A DNA stretch of 64,000 nucleotides from Lateolabrax maculatus (lineage: Eukaryota; Chordata; Actinopteri; Acropomatiformes; Lateolabracidae): the NCBI GenBank assembly GCA_031216445.1, contig CM062206.1, positions 7,572,001 to 7,636,000 on the forward strand. Direction: 5' to 3'. The notes under the pieces were generated by a model. The model was not told the origin of the DNA and searched no databases. It was given only the letters and a program-made list of their open reading frames with translations. Shown one piece after another: positions 37,682-50,640 of the stretch (its first letter is position 1; each line of letters begins with the position of its first letter). The translations under genes and the position numbers were made by a program.

Positions 37682-37696
37682 AAATGCGGAGAGTCC
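37674..37696 (-). other. htr4: htr4 5' UTR part of the start-codon exon, with splice acceptor
   Basis: The 23 bases before the ATG follow a good acceptor, GATCCTGTCTGCAG, with AG at 37698-37697. The start-codon exon is therefore about 79 nt and is not the first exon of the transcript. At least one upstream 5' UTR exon should lie to the right. The segment is open in the main frame up to the acceptor, so I cannot exclude that an upstream exon adds N-terminal residues. The ATG at 37673 is the natural choice because it gives an N-terminus of the usual size. Confidence 0.6.
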
Positions 37697-39502
37697 CTGC
37701 AGACAGGATCACATTAACAAATTAACATAATCATTTATATTATTAAAGGCTGAACTTTTAATTACAAGTATAAAACAATTCATGCAGTCAACAGACTAAA
37801 CAGATTACATTAACATGTACTTACTAAACCAAATCAAAATTATGCAAATGCAACAATTTTCTTCGACATTTTAAGTCCACTGCCAATTGACCAACACTGT
37901 GTGTGCTACATCAGAGTTTGGGGGCAATAATCTTGGATTTAGTGGAGGGTAAAATAACATTATATTTGTTTACCCAAATCTTTAAGATGGCATACATCTT
38001 TACAGTGCAAATTCATTCACCTGATAGCAAGTAAAACTAATTTAAGTTGCAAAAGTTAACTTACTTGACCACAACTAAGAATAATCTCAAAGACAAACTC
38101 AAAAAATTTTGTACATGTGTTTCGTCTTTAACGTAAAAGATGTAATGTTTCCCAAGAGATCTCCAGTTTAGAAAAGGTGAGTCACTAAATAAATAAATAA
38201 ATACTGTTGGAGCTTTTGTTTTTGGCTTGAGTTGCAGCATTATGTTATTTTGTTAAGTAAAACATCAACACTTTACTAAAACGGAGACAATCAGAGGTAG
38301 CCAGTAAGAGGCAATAATGCATCATGGCATCATGCAAGAATTCAACCAAAATAGTGACAGAACAAGGCTTAGGCTTGACTGTTGAGTGAATGTAAATTTC
38401 CACTTCCATGCAGAGGGGATGGACAGAGAAGGTCGGCCTGACAGAGAGGTCAGGAAGAGACCAAGGAGGATCATGACCTGCAGATTTACCCCCTGAATAA
38501 CAAAACCCATTATGCTTCAGCCATATGGGCAGCTGTCAGAACCAGTTCATCATGTGGACATTTAAAGCTGAAACGCCTCTGCACAAATCCAACTGCATGA
38601 AAAAAATCATCCTATGATCTAAGTTATAAATAATAACAAAGGGCAGAGCACAAAACCTCAAACAATATATGCATTTTATGTTATGCAGGATGAATTTTTC
38701 TGTCATCAAATAAGCCACAGAAAAGGAACAAATTCACCCTGTTAAGGAAAAACAGGTAACAAATGTGACACACAATCATAAAGATTTGTCTGTTCTTTCA
38801 TTATTTCTCTATAGTCTTGCTGGCAAGCCCAGTTTTGTGACATCTAGAAAAATGGTGGTGTGCATAATCTTCTTACACAATATTCATTCTGTCACTCTTA
38901 CACACACAGATGCACAAAACCAACCAACCAAACATGCAATCATGTAAACACTGACTTAAATTACATCATGGTAGGCTGGATTACCATCCAGCATGGCATA
39001 TGTTCAAGATGCTTAATGCACACACAGACAAACACACACACTGGACCGGCATACTTGGAGTCAACTCGGATTAATTATTCTGAAGTATTTACAGCCATGA
39101 AGACACACAGTCAGCCTCCCTTCAAAGTTAGTTGAATCTCCGTACGGGAACTGAGGGCCATCATGGTCACTAATAATCTTCTCATTACCTGATGATGATA
39201 AATGCTGCTCTTGTTAAACACGTTATATCCCCAAAACTGTTAGTTTCACCGAAGCCTTTTCACTGTAAGAAAGCTTTACGTTTTTTTACCACGACAAGAA
39301 CTATGGAACAATGTTTTTAAGAGCGAGAGTCTTGAGAGAGTTTTGTTTGTAACTTAAGCATTCACTCGAGTACAAGGAAAGGCGATACACATTTGCCACA
39401 CTGATTTTAATTTGCTTTGTCATTTAATTTATTAATTTAATTAAAATATTTGTTTACAAGAATACTCCACAAGGTGCCTTTAAACTGGACTTATTGGAAA
39501 CT

Positions 39503-39793
39503 TGTAGGGCTGCACCCTAAAGCATAGGCTGCTTTATCATCTATTTTCTCTTTACAAAAGAACATCATGTTGTACTGAAGAAGACTTGAAACTAGCGACT
39601 GGGACAATAAACTCATTAGGAAAATGTTTACTGTGGTAATAAATCAAGTGAGATGCAGGGGCATTTTCTCAAAGACTTTATACAATCTGACTTATTTTTG
39701 CAGCCGGTGGAGTCGTCCCCTGCTGGCCATTAGTAAGAATGCAGGTTTGAGGCACTTCCGCATTGGTTTCACATTTCAGACCCGGAGGTTGCC
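39503..39793 (+). repeat. Dispersed fish repeat, copy 2 (family A), left-truncated
   Basis: Second copy of the element at 7581-8020. It starts at GGGCTGCACCCTAAAGCATA, so it lacks the left ~200 bp of copy 1, and ends at GACCCGGAGG. It carries an insertion of roughly 40-50 bp near 39585-39640 relative to copy 1. Confidence 0.75.
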
Positions 39794-41269
39794 GTTTTAT
39801 TTAGACAGACAAATAAAAACTAACTAGCCTTGCAACAGGTTACAAACAAGCCACAATGCAACACTCTCTTAAAGAAACAGGCTCAGTCTGGACAATAAGA
39901 TTCACACTCACTGTAATCAAAGAGAACTTTTGCTGTTGTGTACATGTTAATGTCTAGTCCTTGAGTAAAACCCCACTTTTACCAGAATATATCACACTTT
40001 TTTTTTTCCTCAGGCTCACAGCTTTAGTGTCTCATTCTCATTGTATGTCCAAATATAATGGAGTGACTCCTTTTGACCTAGAAAACAACACAGCAAAACT
40101 AATGAGGATTAAGGATTAGGGGTGAGGATTAAAGAAGCAGACCAGAAAAATTTTACCATTATTTCCTCCATTTGTCATCTTTATCTATAATTTGATAATT
40201 ATAATTATCAGTTAACATTATCTTTTGATAACAGACTCAAAATTGTTAACAAAACACTCAGTTCTAGAAAATTCATGTTGTCATGGTTAAATTTGCTAAC
40301 ATAAATAGATGAGACTGTGGATAGGAGGGTAAAGGTCAGTTATAGACTATTTGAACACAATGACATGTGAAAGTGTCCTGATGAGTAATCTTCATGTACA
40401 GGTCTATACTGTATATGTGCCTGTCAGGATGATTTATCCTCAACTACAGCTACAGCACAGTCAGAATAAAGGAGATGAAAGGAGTAACTGAGTGCCACAT
40501 GAATACAGAGGAGTGCACAGGTCTGAGCTGGTAGACCTCATCTCATATATATTTATACAAAAATCCTCACACTAAAGCACATGCAAATGCATCCAATATG
40601 CCAAAACAAACAAACAAGCATGCATATTTGTATGTACTTAGGGGTGCTTTGAATAGAAGTGCTCTCGTAATGGCGCATATTCAGTTCACATGCGAAGAAA
40701 AAGCATGCACACTTTAAGCTTGCCTACTTTTTTTTACAATAAAGGGTTAAGCTTTAATATCTACATATTTAGATAAGACTTACCCGGGCTTAAAAAGCAA
40801 ATCACAGTAAAGCATAGTAAATCTAAGGCATCGTATATTAAATCCATCCTGAGTCTGAGAAAATTAAATTCTTGTGTTTAATAACTGGACATCAGAAAAG
40901 GAGAACATCATGTACAGTTTGAGATATATTTTGGAAACCTAATGTACCTAACCTAAAGAGTCTTCATTAACTCTACAGACTGTTTGGATCTCTACACTCA
41001 GAGTCATTTTTACTTATTTTAAATGTATGCATCCAAATCCAATCCAATAGCAAAGTATATATCAGTACATGCACTGGCAAAGTCTCTCTCACACACACAC
41101 ATACAGTCTGTTTGGCCCCACCTGGTACCCCACAAATGGGACTGGGTCTAAACATTAAAATTGGCTCCCTTCACAACACATGATGCAATTAACTCTGCAG
41201 ACTCCGCCATGGCAGAGAATCTCCACTCTACAATAAATTTGTTATGGTGTTTCCATCATGTCCTCTGAA

Positions 41270-41298
41270 AAATAATAATAATAATAATAATAATAATA
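41270..41298. repeat. (AAT)n trinucleotide microsatellite
   Basis: About nine to ten AAT units, the only clear trinucleotide array in the window. Confidence 0.95.
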
Positions 41299-41905
41299 GG
41301 GCAGCTGTCTATTTGGCAAGGACTAAAGTTAAGACGTTCTGGTGTTTTAACAGCACTCATTTGTTGTGTATTGGCAGCAGTGTTCGGCTATTACAATAAC
41401 CACATCACTTTTCTAATTATCAATATCATCAGCAGAAGTAATTCATTAGTTACATCACTCACTACATTACTTCAGTTACTGAGCCCAACACTGTCAAATG
41501 TGCCTTCCAACAACTTCAAATCCCGACATCCATATCACCTAAACTACACGTTAGTGAAGAAAGTAACAGCAAACAAACACGTGTCAGAAAAGTCTGGTTA
41601 TACTGTCCATTACATGAAACAATGGACACCTACCAGCCATTTACAATAAATAATACTCTGAATACTCAATGGTCAAAGTATATCTTCTTAAATTATCTTA
41701 CACAGTCTACCTACTCTTATTTCACATCAAGTAATACTAAAGTTCATGCTTAAACTCACAGTGATGTCCATGCTAAGACTTTAACAAACCGCTTAATAGA
41801 GAGCTGTCACAAAGTCTGCCTCAGTCTTTTCAGCCACACTCTCAAACCCAGCACTGTGCATAGCTCTGTCTCTGTCTCCAGCCCCTGTTCACTTCTCCTC
41901 CGTCC

Positions 41906-42342
41906 TGTCATCCTCGGGCTGTCCACCAGATGCCCTCGGACTTTCCCTCCTTTCACCATCACCTGACTGCCCCACCCATCCACTCACCTGTCTCTACTTC
42001 CCTCGTCATATAGATAATTAACCAGACCATTCCTGTTTACTACATGCCATTTTGTTAATGTTATCACATGCTCAATGCGCTTGCTTTCCAGCCTCCAGTT
42101 CTTTTTATCTGAAACCTGAAAAACTGGAACGTGCCTGTTTTGACCTTCTGTCTGATTATTGGAGTTTGGTTTTCTGCCTGATTCCTTTTGAATATGTTTG
42201 CCTGTTTTGAACTGCTTTCCCTGCTCACTTACTCCATAAGCCTATTTCTAATTAAATCACTGAACTGCATCAGCTTTGCCTCAGTCTGCATTTGGGTCCT
42301 CATCCCTGTATTCCTGTTACCCTGCTTGCACCAGCTGTGACA
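41906..42342 (-). mobile_element. Short-TIR transposon-like element, inverted related copy (family D)
   Basis: Read on the minus strand it opens TGTCACAGCTGGTGCAAGCA and soon reaches GAGGACCCAAATGCAGACTG, matching the start of the element at 23952. The other end has TGTCATCC on the plus strand at 41906. Plus-strand words CATCAGCTTTGCCTCAGTCT and CTGCATTTGGGTCCTCATCC are familiar from fish repeats. No coding capacity. Confidence 0.55.
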
Positions 42343-42546
42343 AGAGCAGATTGCAAGTTTTTAAATTTTCAGTGTTTCTGGGAGTACCATTATCCAGGGT
42401 TATGGTATCCAAATGAGTTGTAGTGGTTTTATTATGTGAATTAATAAATAAATAAATATTGAGTGTAACTATATCTAGTTAAGAGCAATGAGATAGAGGA
42501 TGAAGATCCATGCATGTTGTAGTCTGGTACGCTTTTCAAAATACAC

Positions 42547-42567
42547 ATATATATATATATATATATA
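42547..42567. repeat. (AT)n microsatellite
   Basis: 21 bases of AT following ATACAC. Confidence 0.93.
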
Positions 42568-45500
42568 AAATGTATAATAATCCCAGCCGTTCAACAGCAG
42601 AAATGGTTCAAATTGGAGAATAGCACCATTATTGCATCATGTAACCTGTAAACCTATAAACTTAATTGGACAGACTTCTCATCTTCAAATGAGAAAGGTG
42701 CACCGTTACAATGGTGCCATGACCTGCGGTGTATCTACAGTAGAAGAAAGATTGGAAAATTGCACCAGTATGTCACCTTTAAATAAGAAAGAAATGCAAT
42801 CACCAAGAACATGAATGTACAGGTATTTGTGGGGCAAAACATGAGCTCACATGGCAACATAAGTACGTACTGATGGAGGTTATCCCACCATCTTCCTACA
42901 CATGTACAATGCAGGTCATGTCACCAGTGTAACCGAGCATTCATTAATCCAGAAAAGATCATTATATCATCATAAGACTGATTTGCCACGGGTCTGAAAT
43001 CTCCTTGGCACTGTCTTCAGGTCACGACGGTGCCTGCCGACTCTGTCCTATAATAGACACAGTCGGGGAGGTGAGGCGAGTTGAACGCATGACAGAACTA
43101 ATGGGCAAGGCCGCTGAAAGGGTTTACTGGAGTCTGTCAGATCTCATCCAGTCACACAGAGAGAAGGAAAGGAGAAATACAAGGAAAATGATGTGAAGTG
43201 AAAGAGAGAGGTAATCGCTGTAAAGGAAAAAGAGGAAGAAATACCGAGCCAGGAAGAGTCAGGAGAAGACAGACATGATAGAGCAAATTGCTGCATTTTC
43301 ATGCTCTGACAATTTCTTAATCTGGTGACTCAGGAAAACTGATTTTGGGTCGATGCATGAAAACATAACAGTCGCGTTAGAAAAGCCCAGGTAAGCTCAT
43401 ACACCGGTAATGAGTCACACTGTTAAGATGCCTGGCTTCTTTCTGTCACTGCTGCTGGAGCAGGGAATCAACTAAATGTTTCGTCTTGCACAGGATTATG
43501 GGTACATCCTGATATCAACAGAAGCCATGGCAACAAGCAGAGGCAGAGAAGCCAGAAAAGCTGCATCGGTTTATAGCTGGCAGGCCATTCAAGCAGTGGG
43601 CGGGACATCACAAGTGGACAGAAATATTCTGTTAAGAGGTTTATTCATGGCAACATGAATGGGAGACTCTGTTGCAGGGTATCAAAAATGTACCGTAACA
43701 TTACAGTCCTGAACCAGAGTACAGCCAATAAAGCCAGTTAATGTACACACATGTAAATGCAGCCACTGATAATGAGAAGGTGTTAATGCCCACGTTTACT
43801 TGTATGAAGCAAAACGGTCCTAAAACTGGTCCTAGTAGAGTTAAAGTCTGTTTACTCTGTGTCTGGGTCCCTCTGTAGTCATTAAGAAAGCAGCTGACAG
43901 AACATTTCTGCCCGCAGACTGAATCCCATGAAATATTTAAAGTTCTGCCACCAGCTTTCCCTCAGTTTTGGAGAGGTGTCTGAATGGAGTAATGGGATGT
44001 TTCCGTGTTGATGCGACATCCCATCCTGGGAGGACATTAACCCCAGCCAGGGTTTGAGCTATTAAAAAGTTCAATAGCAGCTTGAATTTTTAGTGGTTAT
44101 CCTGCTGTTGTAAACCCCTATGCTGTTGGAAATGTTTGATGGCATGGTATGAATTCAGTTTAACCAAAAATATATTCATATTTGACACCTTCGTAATTCT
44201 AATAAATGCATTTTGTCACAATTTTTCTAGGGGGGACCTGAATCCTGCATCAAATATTTCTTCATTATAAAATGTGCAAAATACTTTGAGAAGCAGGTGG
44301 CATTGAAAGGTTTTAGAGGACTGAATACTGTGTTTCAAGATGGCACCCCATCCTTTCCAGTTAAAGATGCTTTTAAACTTTTAATTGACAAACTGGCTCA
44401 AAATTGTGATAATTCCAAAGGGTTACATTTTGAATCTGTGTGAGGCTCAGTACATTAGTATGTGTGTTGAAAAAAGTCTATCTGGCTCCCAGTATTCACA
44501 TCGACACTGCTGAAACTACACCAAAATGGTAGCCTGGTGTTCCTGTTCTGCCAACAAGAGGAACCAGTCAAATCAACGGGTGTTCCTGTTTTCCCAGTAC
44601 AGGAGTATGTTTTGGGAGCAGCCGAAGTTTGAGCTGAGAGCAAAAGCCAAATGAAACAGGAATAAAATGCAAAAATGTTTTTTCAGGTTTCTTACATTTA
44701 GAGAATGATTAGACCAGGAGAGGAGTTGTCCATGCATGTACTTTCCTTTCAACGTATTCAAAGGAAAGATGTCAATTAAATACACAACATGAGAGGAAAC
44801 TGAGATAGTGAATGACCAATGATCCCAAATTTTGTTACCAAAAAATCTAGAGAAGAGTAGAAAGTTGGCAAACAAGCAAACTAATGGCAGTGTAAAATGT
44901 GAGTGAGCACAAATAACACAGACAGACAAATCAAGACCAGCAGACACCTCCAGACTGACCGACTGGAGCATCATGGGGGTGGAGGACTTGTCTGTGTTTG
45001 TTAAACTGTGTGGTAGAGCTGGTTCAGGTCTCCTGAGGTTCAGCCAAAGGTTTCCAGTAAAGGTGGGACTAATCTTCAAAACTAACCTCCTGTGTGCTGT
45101 CAGCACAACGGCCTCCTGCAGGTAATAAACTGAGCAACACAAAAAGCAAGTAAGGAACTCTTCTTTTATGTATATGTGTGCAATATACTGCATATCTATG
45201 GCTATGAGACCAGCAGGGTGGTATAAAAATGCTATATCTATGAAATAGTATTATATTTAGGTGGTATGTTATAGGCTTTTATGTTTGTTAAAATGAACAC
45301 CACATAGACCCACTTGTGTGCCCTCAAGTAGCAGTATGTTTTTCACCTCAGCTTTAGGCTTTCTTTAGGGAATTTAAACACTACACTACATAATACAAGT
45401 ACCTATAAGTATTTAAGTAGTAGCCTTGAGATTACAAACTTTTTAAGAGCACACATCAGAATCAACAAATTCACTAGCAATTTTCAAACATTAAACATAC

Positions 45501-47715
45501 ATGTAAGCCCTTTACTGCCCAATAGAACCAAAAGGTCACCGGACTGAATGATTATTTCACCAGCTACACAAATTTCTGGGTCTCACTCTTTCTGTAGTCT
45601 GTTTTAGAGCAACAGCCACAGACGATTATTGCACTATTGTGTAGAACCACATATCACTTCTTATTAATAGTGGTTGCATGTTAATGATATGCCATTACAT
45701 GTTTGTCAAGACTGGTTAAAGTATTCTAAATAAAAGTAAAATGCTTTTGCATACCTTCAAAAACCCCTTTTACTCCTTGGCTACCAAAATCAAAAACACA
45801 TTAATAAGCAAATCTTTCCTCCAGATTTTTTTCCCTTTTTCCTGAAATGGATTTATAGCACTAAGGCAATGATATCCACATTAAATTGTGTTTGATACAC
45901 AATAAAACATGTTGAAAATGACTCTCTATAGCCTGTGTTGAGTCAAAATGCCACAGACAAATCTATTTTGCCATTTAATTCAGTCTATTTTTAGCCTGCA
46001 GTGACGTCGAAGTGACGTTTCTTCTTTATTGCAGTGGAATACAACCATTTTATTTATTGACTCCAGTACAGAAAAACCAGTTAAGCTTTAACTTTATTTA
46101 AGGCAACGTCACATTTTTACCCATGTGCTGCACAGATGAGAAAGGCAACTGAATTTTAGGCACAGCGACGTATAATTACTTCAGGAAGACGTAGGTACGT
46201 TGGATGGAAGGAGCATAGTACAGTAGAGATTTATTTACGTGGTATTTACAGTGATTTAGGATTGGATAACATAACAAAATAGTTCCTATTGGATGATATC
46301 CTCTGTAAACTCTTTAGCTCAAGTACACACTGCTGTCCTGCTCTTCTTGCCAGCAAGGCCTGCTCAAAATGTAGATTTGAAGAACAAGTATGTTAAGGTA
46401 AAGCAAGATGAAAGTTCAGTGATCTTTAAGAAGATCAGTCTTTGTCATGTGAGTACACAATATTTTTTTTGAGAAAATTATCACCAAGTTAAACAATAAT
46501 GAAGATAATAGTTAGTTGCAGCCCTAAAACCAAGGCATGGCTCTTAAACAGCCCTTTGAGCTGAAATCTGGAAAAAATATCTTCACTTTCCAAAACATTT
46601 AGGTATAAAACACTAACTGGTCTTCACAAAAACTGAAGTATGTAACACAAAACACTCAGTGACCTAAAGCATTAGGCTACGTTTACCCAAGAACACACAC
46701 ACTTCAGACTGATAGACTGGAACTGATTAGCAGACTGAGTAAAGGCAGACCACACACAAAGCTTTTGATGAATTTCTCAGTTTCAGATTTGCGAGAAAAA
46801 TACAGTTAGAGACAGAGAGATCAAATGTCTTTCCAGAGAGATTTACCATCCAATCACATCATAATGCTGTATACTGTATAACCAACAGAAGAGAGAAACT
46901 CTCCCAACATCAGGAGCTCTGCGTTACAAATGATGTCACTGAGTTTTCTCACTCGTAGGACCAAAATTTCTGCAATTTCACAACAAACATCACAATTCTG
47001 AGAGAAACAATAAATCTTTTTTTGTTACTTGAATGTGAGAATAATACAGTATGTAATCTGCTCTTGCAAACTTCAGTATACAGATAATAACATTGGCCTT
47101 TACTGAGCCACAGAAGTTGAGAGAGATTAGCATCTGTGATCAATACTCCATGGATCTAGTGATCTGAAGGTCAATATTCAGCCTCTCATAGTCAGACGCA
47201 ATGTCATTAATCAGGAAGTGAAACTTGCTCACTTAGTTCAAGCCAAACAGCTAAATGTCAGTTAGATTTCAGTTAGGTCTTAATTACCCTAATGTCAACT
47301 ATCAATTAACTTTTATAAATCCTATTATTAATTAATCACTTTAACTCAGATGAGAATGTAAATTAGCTTGAAAGAAGTCAGCTTATCAGACCTCTGTAGC
47401 CCGCGCTTCATCTCTGCTGCAGAATAGAGGCTGCAGTATAACACACCCGAATCTCTGACCGAACTGTCTGCAGTCTGATTGCATTGTGTAATGTAGGCAC
47501 CAGTTTGTTTTTTTTACTGCCCACCGTGAGTCCGACAACAGGTGGAATACTCTTAAAAGAAATGAAAAAAAGATAAGCAATTGTAGATAAATATAAATGT
47601 ATTTCTGTTTTAAATTATTATAATTTTGGCAACCAAGGCATTTTTTTTCCCTTTTTTTGATATATTTTGTGGGTGGAACCCTTTCTTTCCAGTATGGAAA
47701 CCTAAAGGAACTTTA

Positions 47716-47775
47716 AATTAACTTCAATCTGAGGCTCATATGAACTAAGAGCCTCAGATTAAAGACAAGTTAATT
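47716..47775. other. Perfect-stem inverted repeat (hairpin)
   Basis: AATCTGAGGCTC (47726-47737) is exactly complementary to GAGCCTCAGATT (47749-47760) across an 11-base loop. Outside it, AATTAACTT (47716-47724) pairs exactly with AAGTTAATT (47767-47775). Only a 1-base left bulge and a 6-base right bulge separate the two stems. This gives 21 pairs in a 60-base hairpin. No T run typical of a terminator follows, and in a vertebrate none is expected. Function unknown. Confidence 0.85.
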
Positions 47776-50474
47776 CTCATTGTCACAGATGAGTATGAAA
47801 TACTTCTGGGTAAAATATGCAGGATGTACAGTAAGTACAGTAATGATAGTACTTAATATTACATTACATACAGTTATAAATGAAAAAAAGGAAAACATGA
47901 CTTTAGATCACTATATCTATTGTGTTTTCAATTTTCTAAAGAGGATTTTTACCATTCCAATGATTTTTTATTCTAAGAAATATTGGCATGCTCAAACACG
48001 GATGCTCCTCCAACATCCAACTGTCCATCACTGTCTATTCATCCATATCCTTCCTCTTTTTGTTAGTGTCGTTCAGGCTTCAATTACGGCTTCCGTGCAG
48101 CAACCAGCTAACCCGACTGCTTTAGATTTCCTCTCCCCAGCAGGGAGCCCTACAGTTCTAATGCTTCAGACACATTTGCGTACACACTGCTAAAAGAAAT
48201 GTCCCAGACCGCCTGCGAATGTGGACCTGAGTGATCGGATCTCAGTGCATCCTCAATCTGTCTTGGGTGCGTTCACACCTGTACTTAGAGCTGTCAACTT
48301 CAATACCAGATCAGATTTGTTTCAAAGATTTAGAACTTAAAACACATGCAAGTCCAAATTTAAAGTTTTAGTTGGAAATTCTTCTGAAGCGGTTGAAGTA
48401 ACCTACTGTTCCTCACAACAGCTAATTCTATTTTTTTACAAATACTTTATTCTGATTACAGTAAAATTAAATCAGGGTATTTTGGTGCTGAATACAATTT
48501 CAAGATCTGTCTTTTTTTGGCAAACAGTGCATAAATGAAACTGCCATCACACTTTATGGTGTAAATTTCCTGTCAGCATATAAACTGTAATTTACTGGAA
48601 ATTTACCCCATAAAAGCTGTTAACGCCAAGGAAATGGATAATTAGTCAAAAGAAGACAAAGACAAAAGCTGGATTCTGCAAAAACTGAAAGGACAAACAC
48701 AGACAGACACACACACACTTCTAAGATTCATAGTCATCATCCATTTTAGCCAGATGTGTAGTGTGTGTTTGTAATGATCCAGCTGTGTGGTTTTGTCCCT
48801 CACACCATCTGTTGTCCGTCTCCCCACCATTATGCCTCAGTATAGAACAGACTGTGGAAGGGGGCGACCTGAGCTGGGGCCCCGTCAGGGGTCAATGAAC
48901 TCAACCAGGACTTCTGACAGTGATAACACTCCCCGAACTGTGAACTTGCCCTGTGGAGTTCCCTGGACATGGAGCAAAGATGCCAGCTGTTTCTGCTAGT
49001 ATAGAGCTAAGTATGTTTTGATGGAAATATAACATATGACATAATGCTGTCAAGACAACATTTCTTTTAAACACATCAACATGATATTCAACTGTTCACT
49101 GACAATATGTGTGAGTTTCCCCTCCAACATCTGCTTCTGGCAACTAAAGAATTGTTTAGGTATTTATCATCAAAAATACTCCACCATTTGGTTAAGATCT
49201 GGGAAATACTGTTTATTAAATATGTTTTACTTAAGCATTACTTTGGTATAAATTCAAATAATTGCTTTAAATCATTAATCTTGCATTATTCATTTATGAA
49301 AATGTGTCTCACCATCATCAGTGGATGGAATTTTCTCACACTTTGTTGGTGTGAGATTTAGTAGAAAGACTGAAAAAAAGCTTGTCAGGGTCAGCTCAGT
49401 TTGAGTTTATATCTTAAAACAGGATTACAGTGAAGGATCTGAAACCTTGAAAGTAATGTATGAATTCTCCTGCTTCGTTAGACCTGATGGCAAGAAGTTT
49501 AACTTAGTTAATTACCATTCAGGGTTAGGGGGTAAATGCATGTTCCTAATTTAAGACACAGTGATTTGAATCTTTATTCCACTACTCGAGGGAGGGTGAA
49601 GTCTGTGCTTGCCAGCTTTTATCTTCACACCAGCTGCTGCTCTACCTTGAATTCCTCCCTTCTGTTTCAATTCACTCCAATTATCTGCCTGCTCCTGTGT
49701 TCTGAGGGACCCTCCAACCAAACCCTCATTACTCATAACTTTCCCCTTTGCTGTGTTTTAACTAGCAACTGAAATTACCCTTTGGACATTTGGACAGAGT
49801 TTCTCTCAAGTTTCTTTCCAAGTGCAGGCACACAGATGACTCTGTTTGGTTCAATTTGACAGCGGTAATCAAATTTGCCTGTTGGTGCGGGGCAATCCAG
49901 CTGCCAACTGTGTGGATTTCCAGGCAGGGTAATGCTTCACTGTAAGAGCGTGTGAGTCAAGGTGGTTGAGGAAGGAGTATTGTCATACTGGCAGAGAAGA
50001 CGCCCTTCTCCTGTGCCCACACAACGAGGACAGACAGTTCTGTACCTCCTTGATGAATTTTCCAATTTAATTTAAATGCTAATTTGAGTTTGATGACAGT
50101 CTTGGGGCTCTTCTCTCTCAGAAGCAAGATGGATGCCTCTCCTTTAGTTGCTGTGCTGTCTTGAGCCTCAGTAAGCTCCTATTCGTTCTCATGACGGTTT
50201 CAGTAGGGCTTCTACACATAGAGGGGAGTGCTACGCCCAATTTGGTAAACTGATAATAATGAATGATGAATAATGTCCTGTGGTGTCTGGGTACACATGC
50301 AAGAACACTGAGCAGCTAAAATAGTCTATTTATTCTCCAGTTATTAAATCTACCAAGGCTTTTTGGCAATTTTCATTTGCATAGTGCACCCAAACTGCTG
50401 TTCCAGGTTCATTAAGGTATCGATCTAGGATTTGGGATGGTGTGTCTTGAATCATTCATGTGTGTTGTAATGGC

Positions 50475-50640
50475 AGAGAGAGAGGCAAAAAAAAAAAAGG
50501 ACAAAGGGTGCAAGAGAAATTAAGGGAAATAGGAGAAATAAGGAGAAAATAAGAAAAAGTAAAGGCAGAAAAATAGGTGGAGTAGGAAACACAGATGATA
50601 AATATCAAAGAAGAAAAAAAAGAACAAAAGCGGCAAGAAA
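50475..50640 (+). repeat. Purine-rich tract
   Basis: About 165 bases with almost only A and G (GAGAGAGAGGC, a 12-base A run, AAGGGAAATAGGAGAAATA, AGGAGAAAATAAGAAAAAG). It lies in the upstream region with no gene in it. Confidence 0.75.

Noticed and set aside
44573..45193. 206-codon minus-strand ORF, longest in the window
   Set aside because: Residue composition is that of translated AT-rich non-coding DNA (many F, L, S, C). No family, repeated domain or splice context was recognised.
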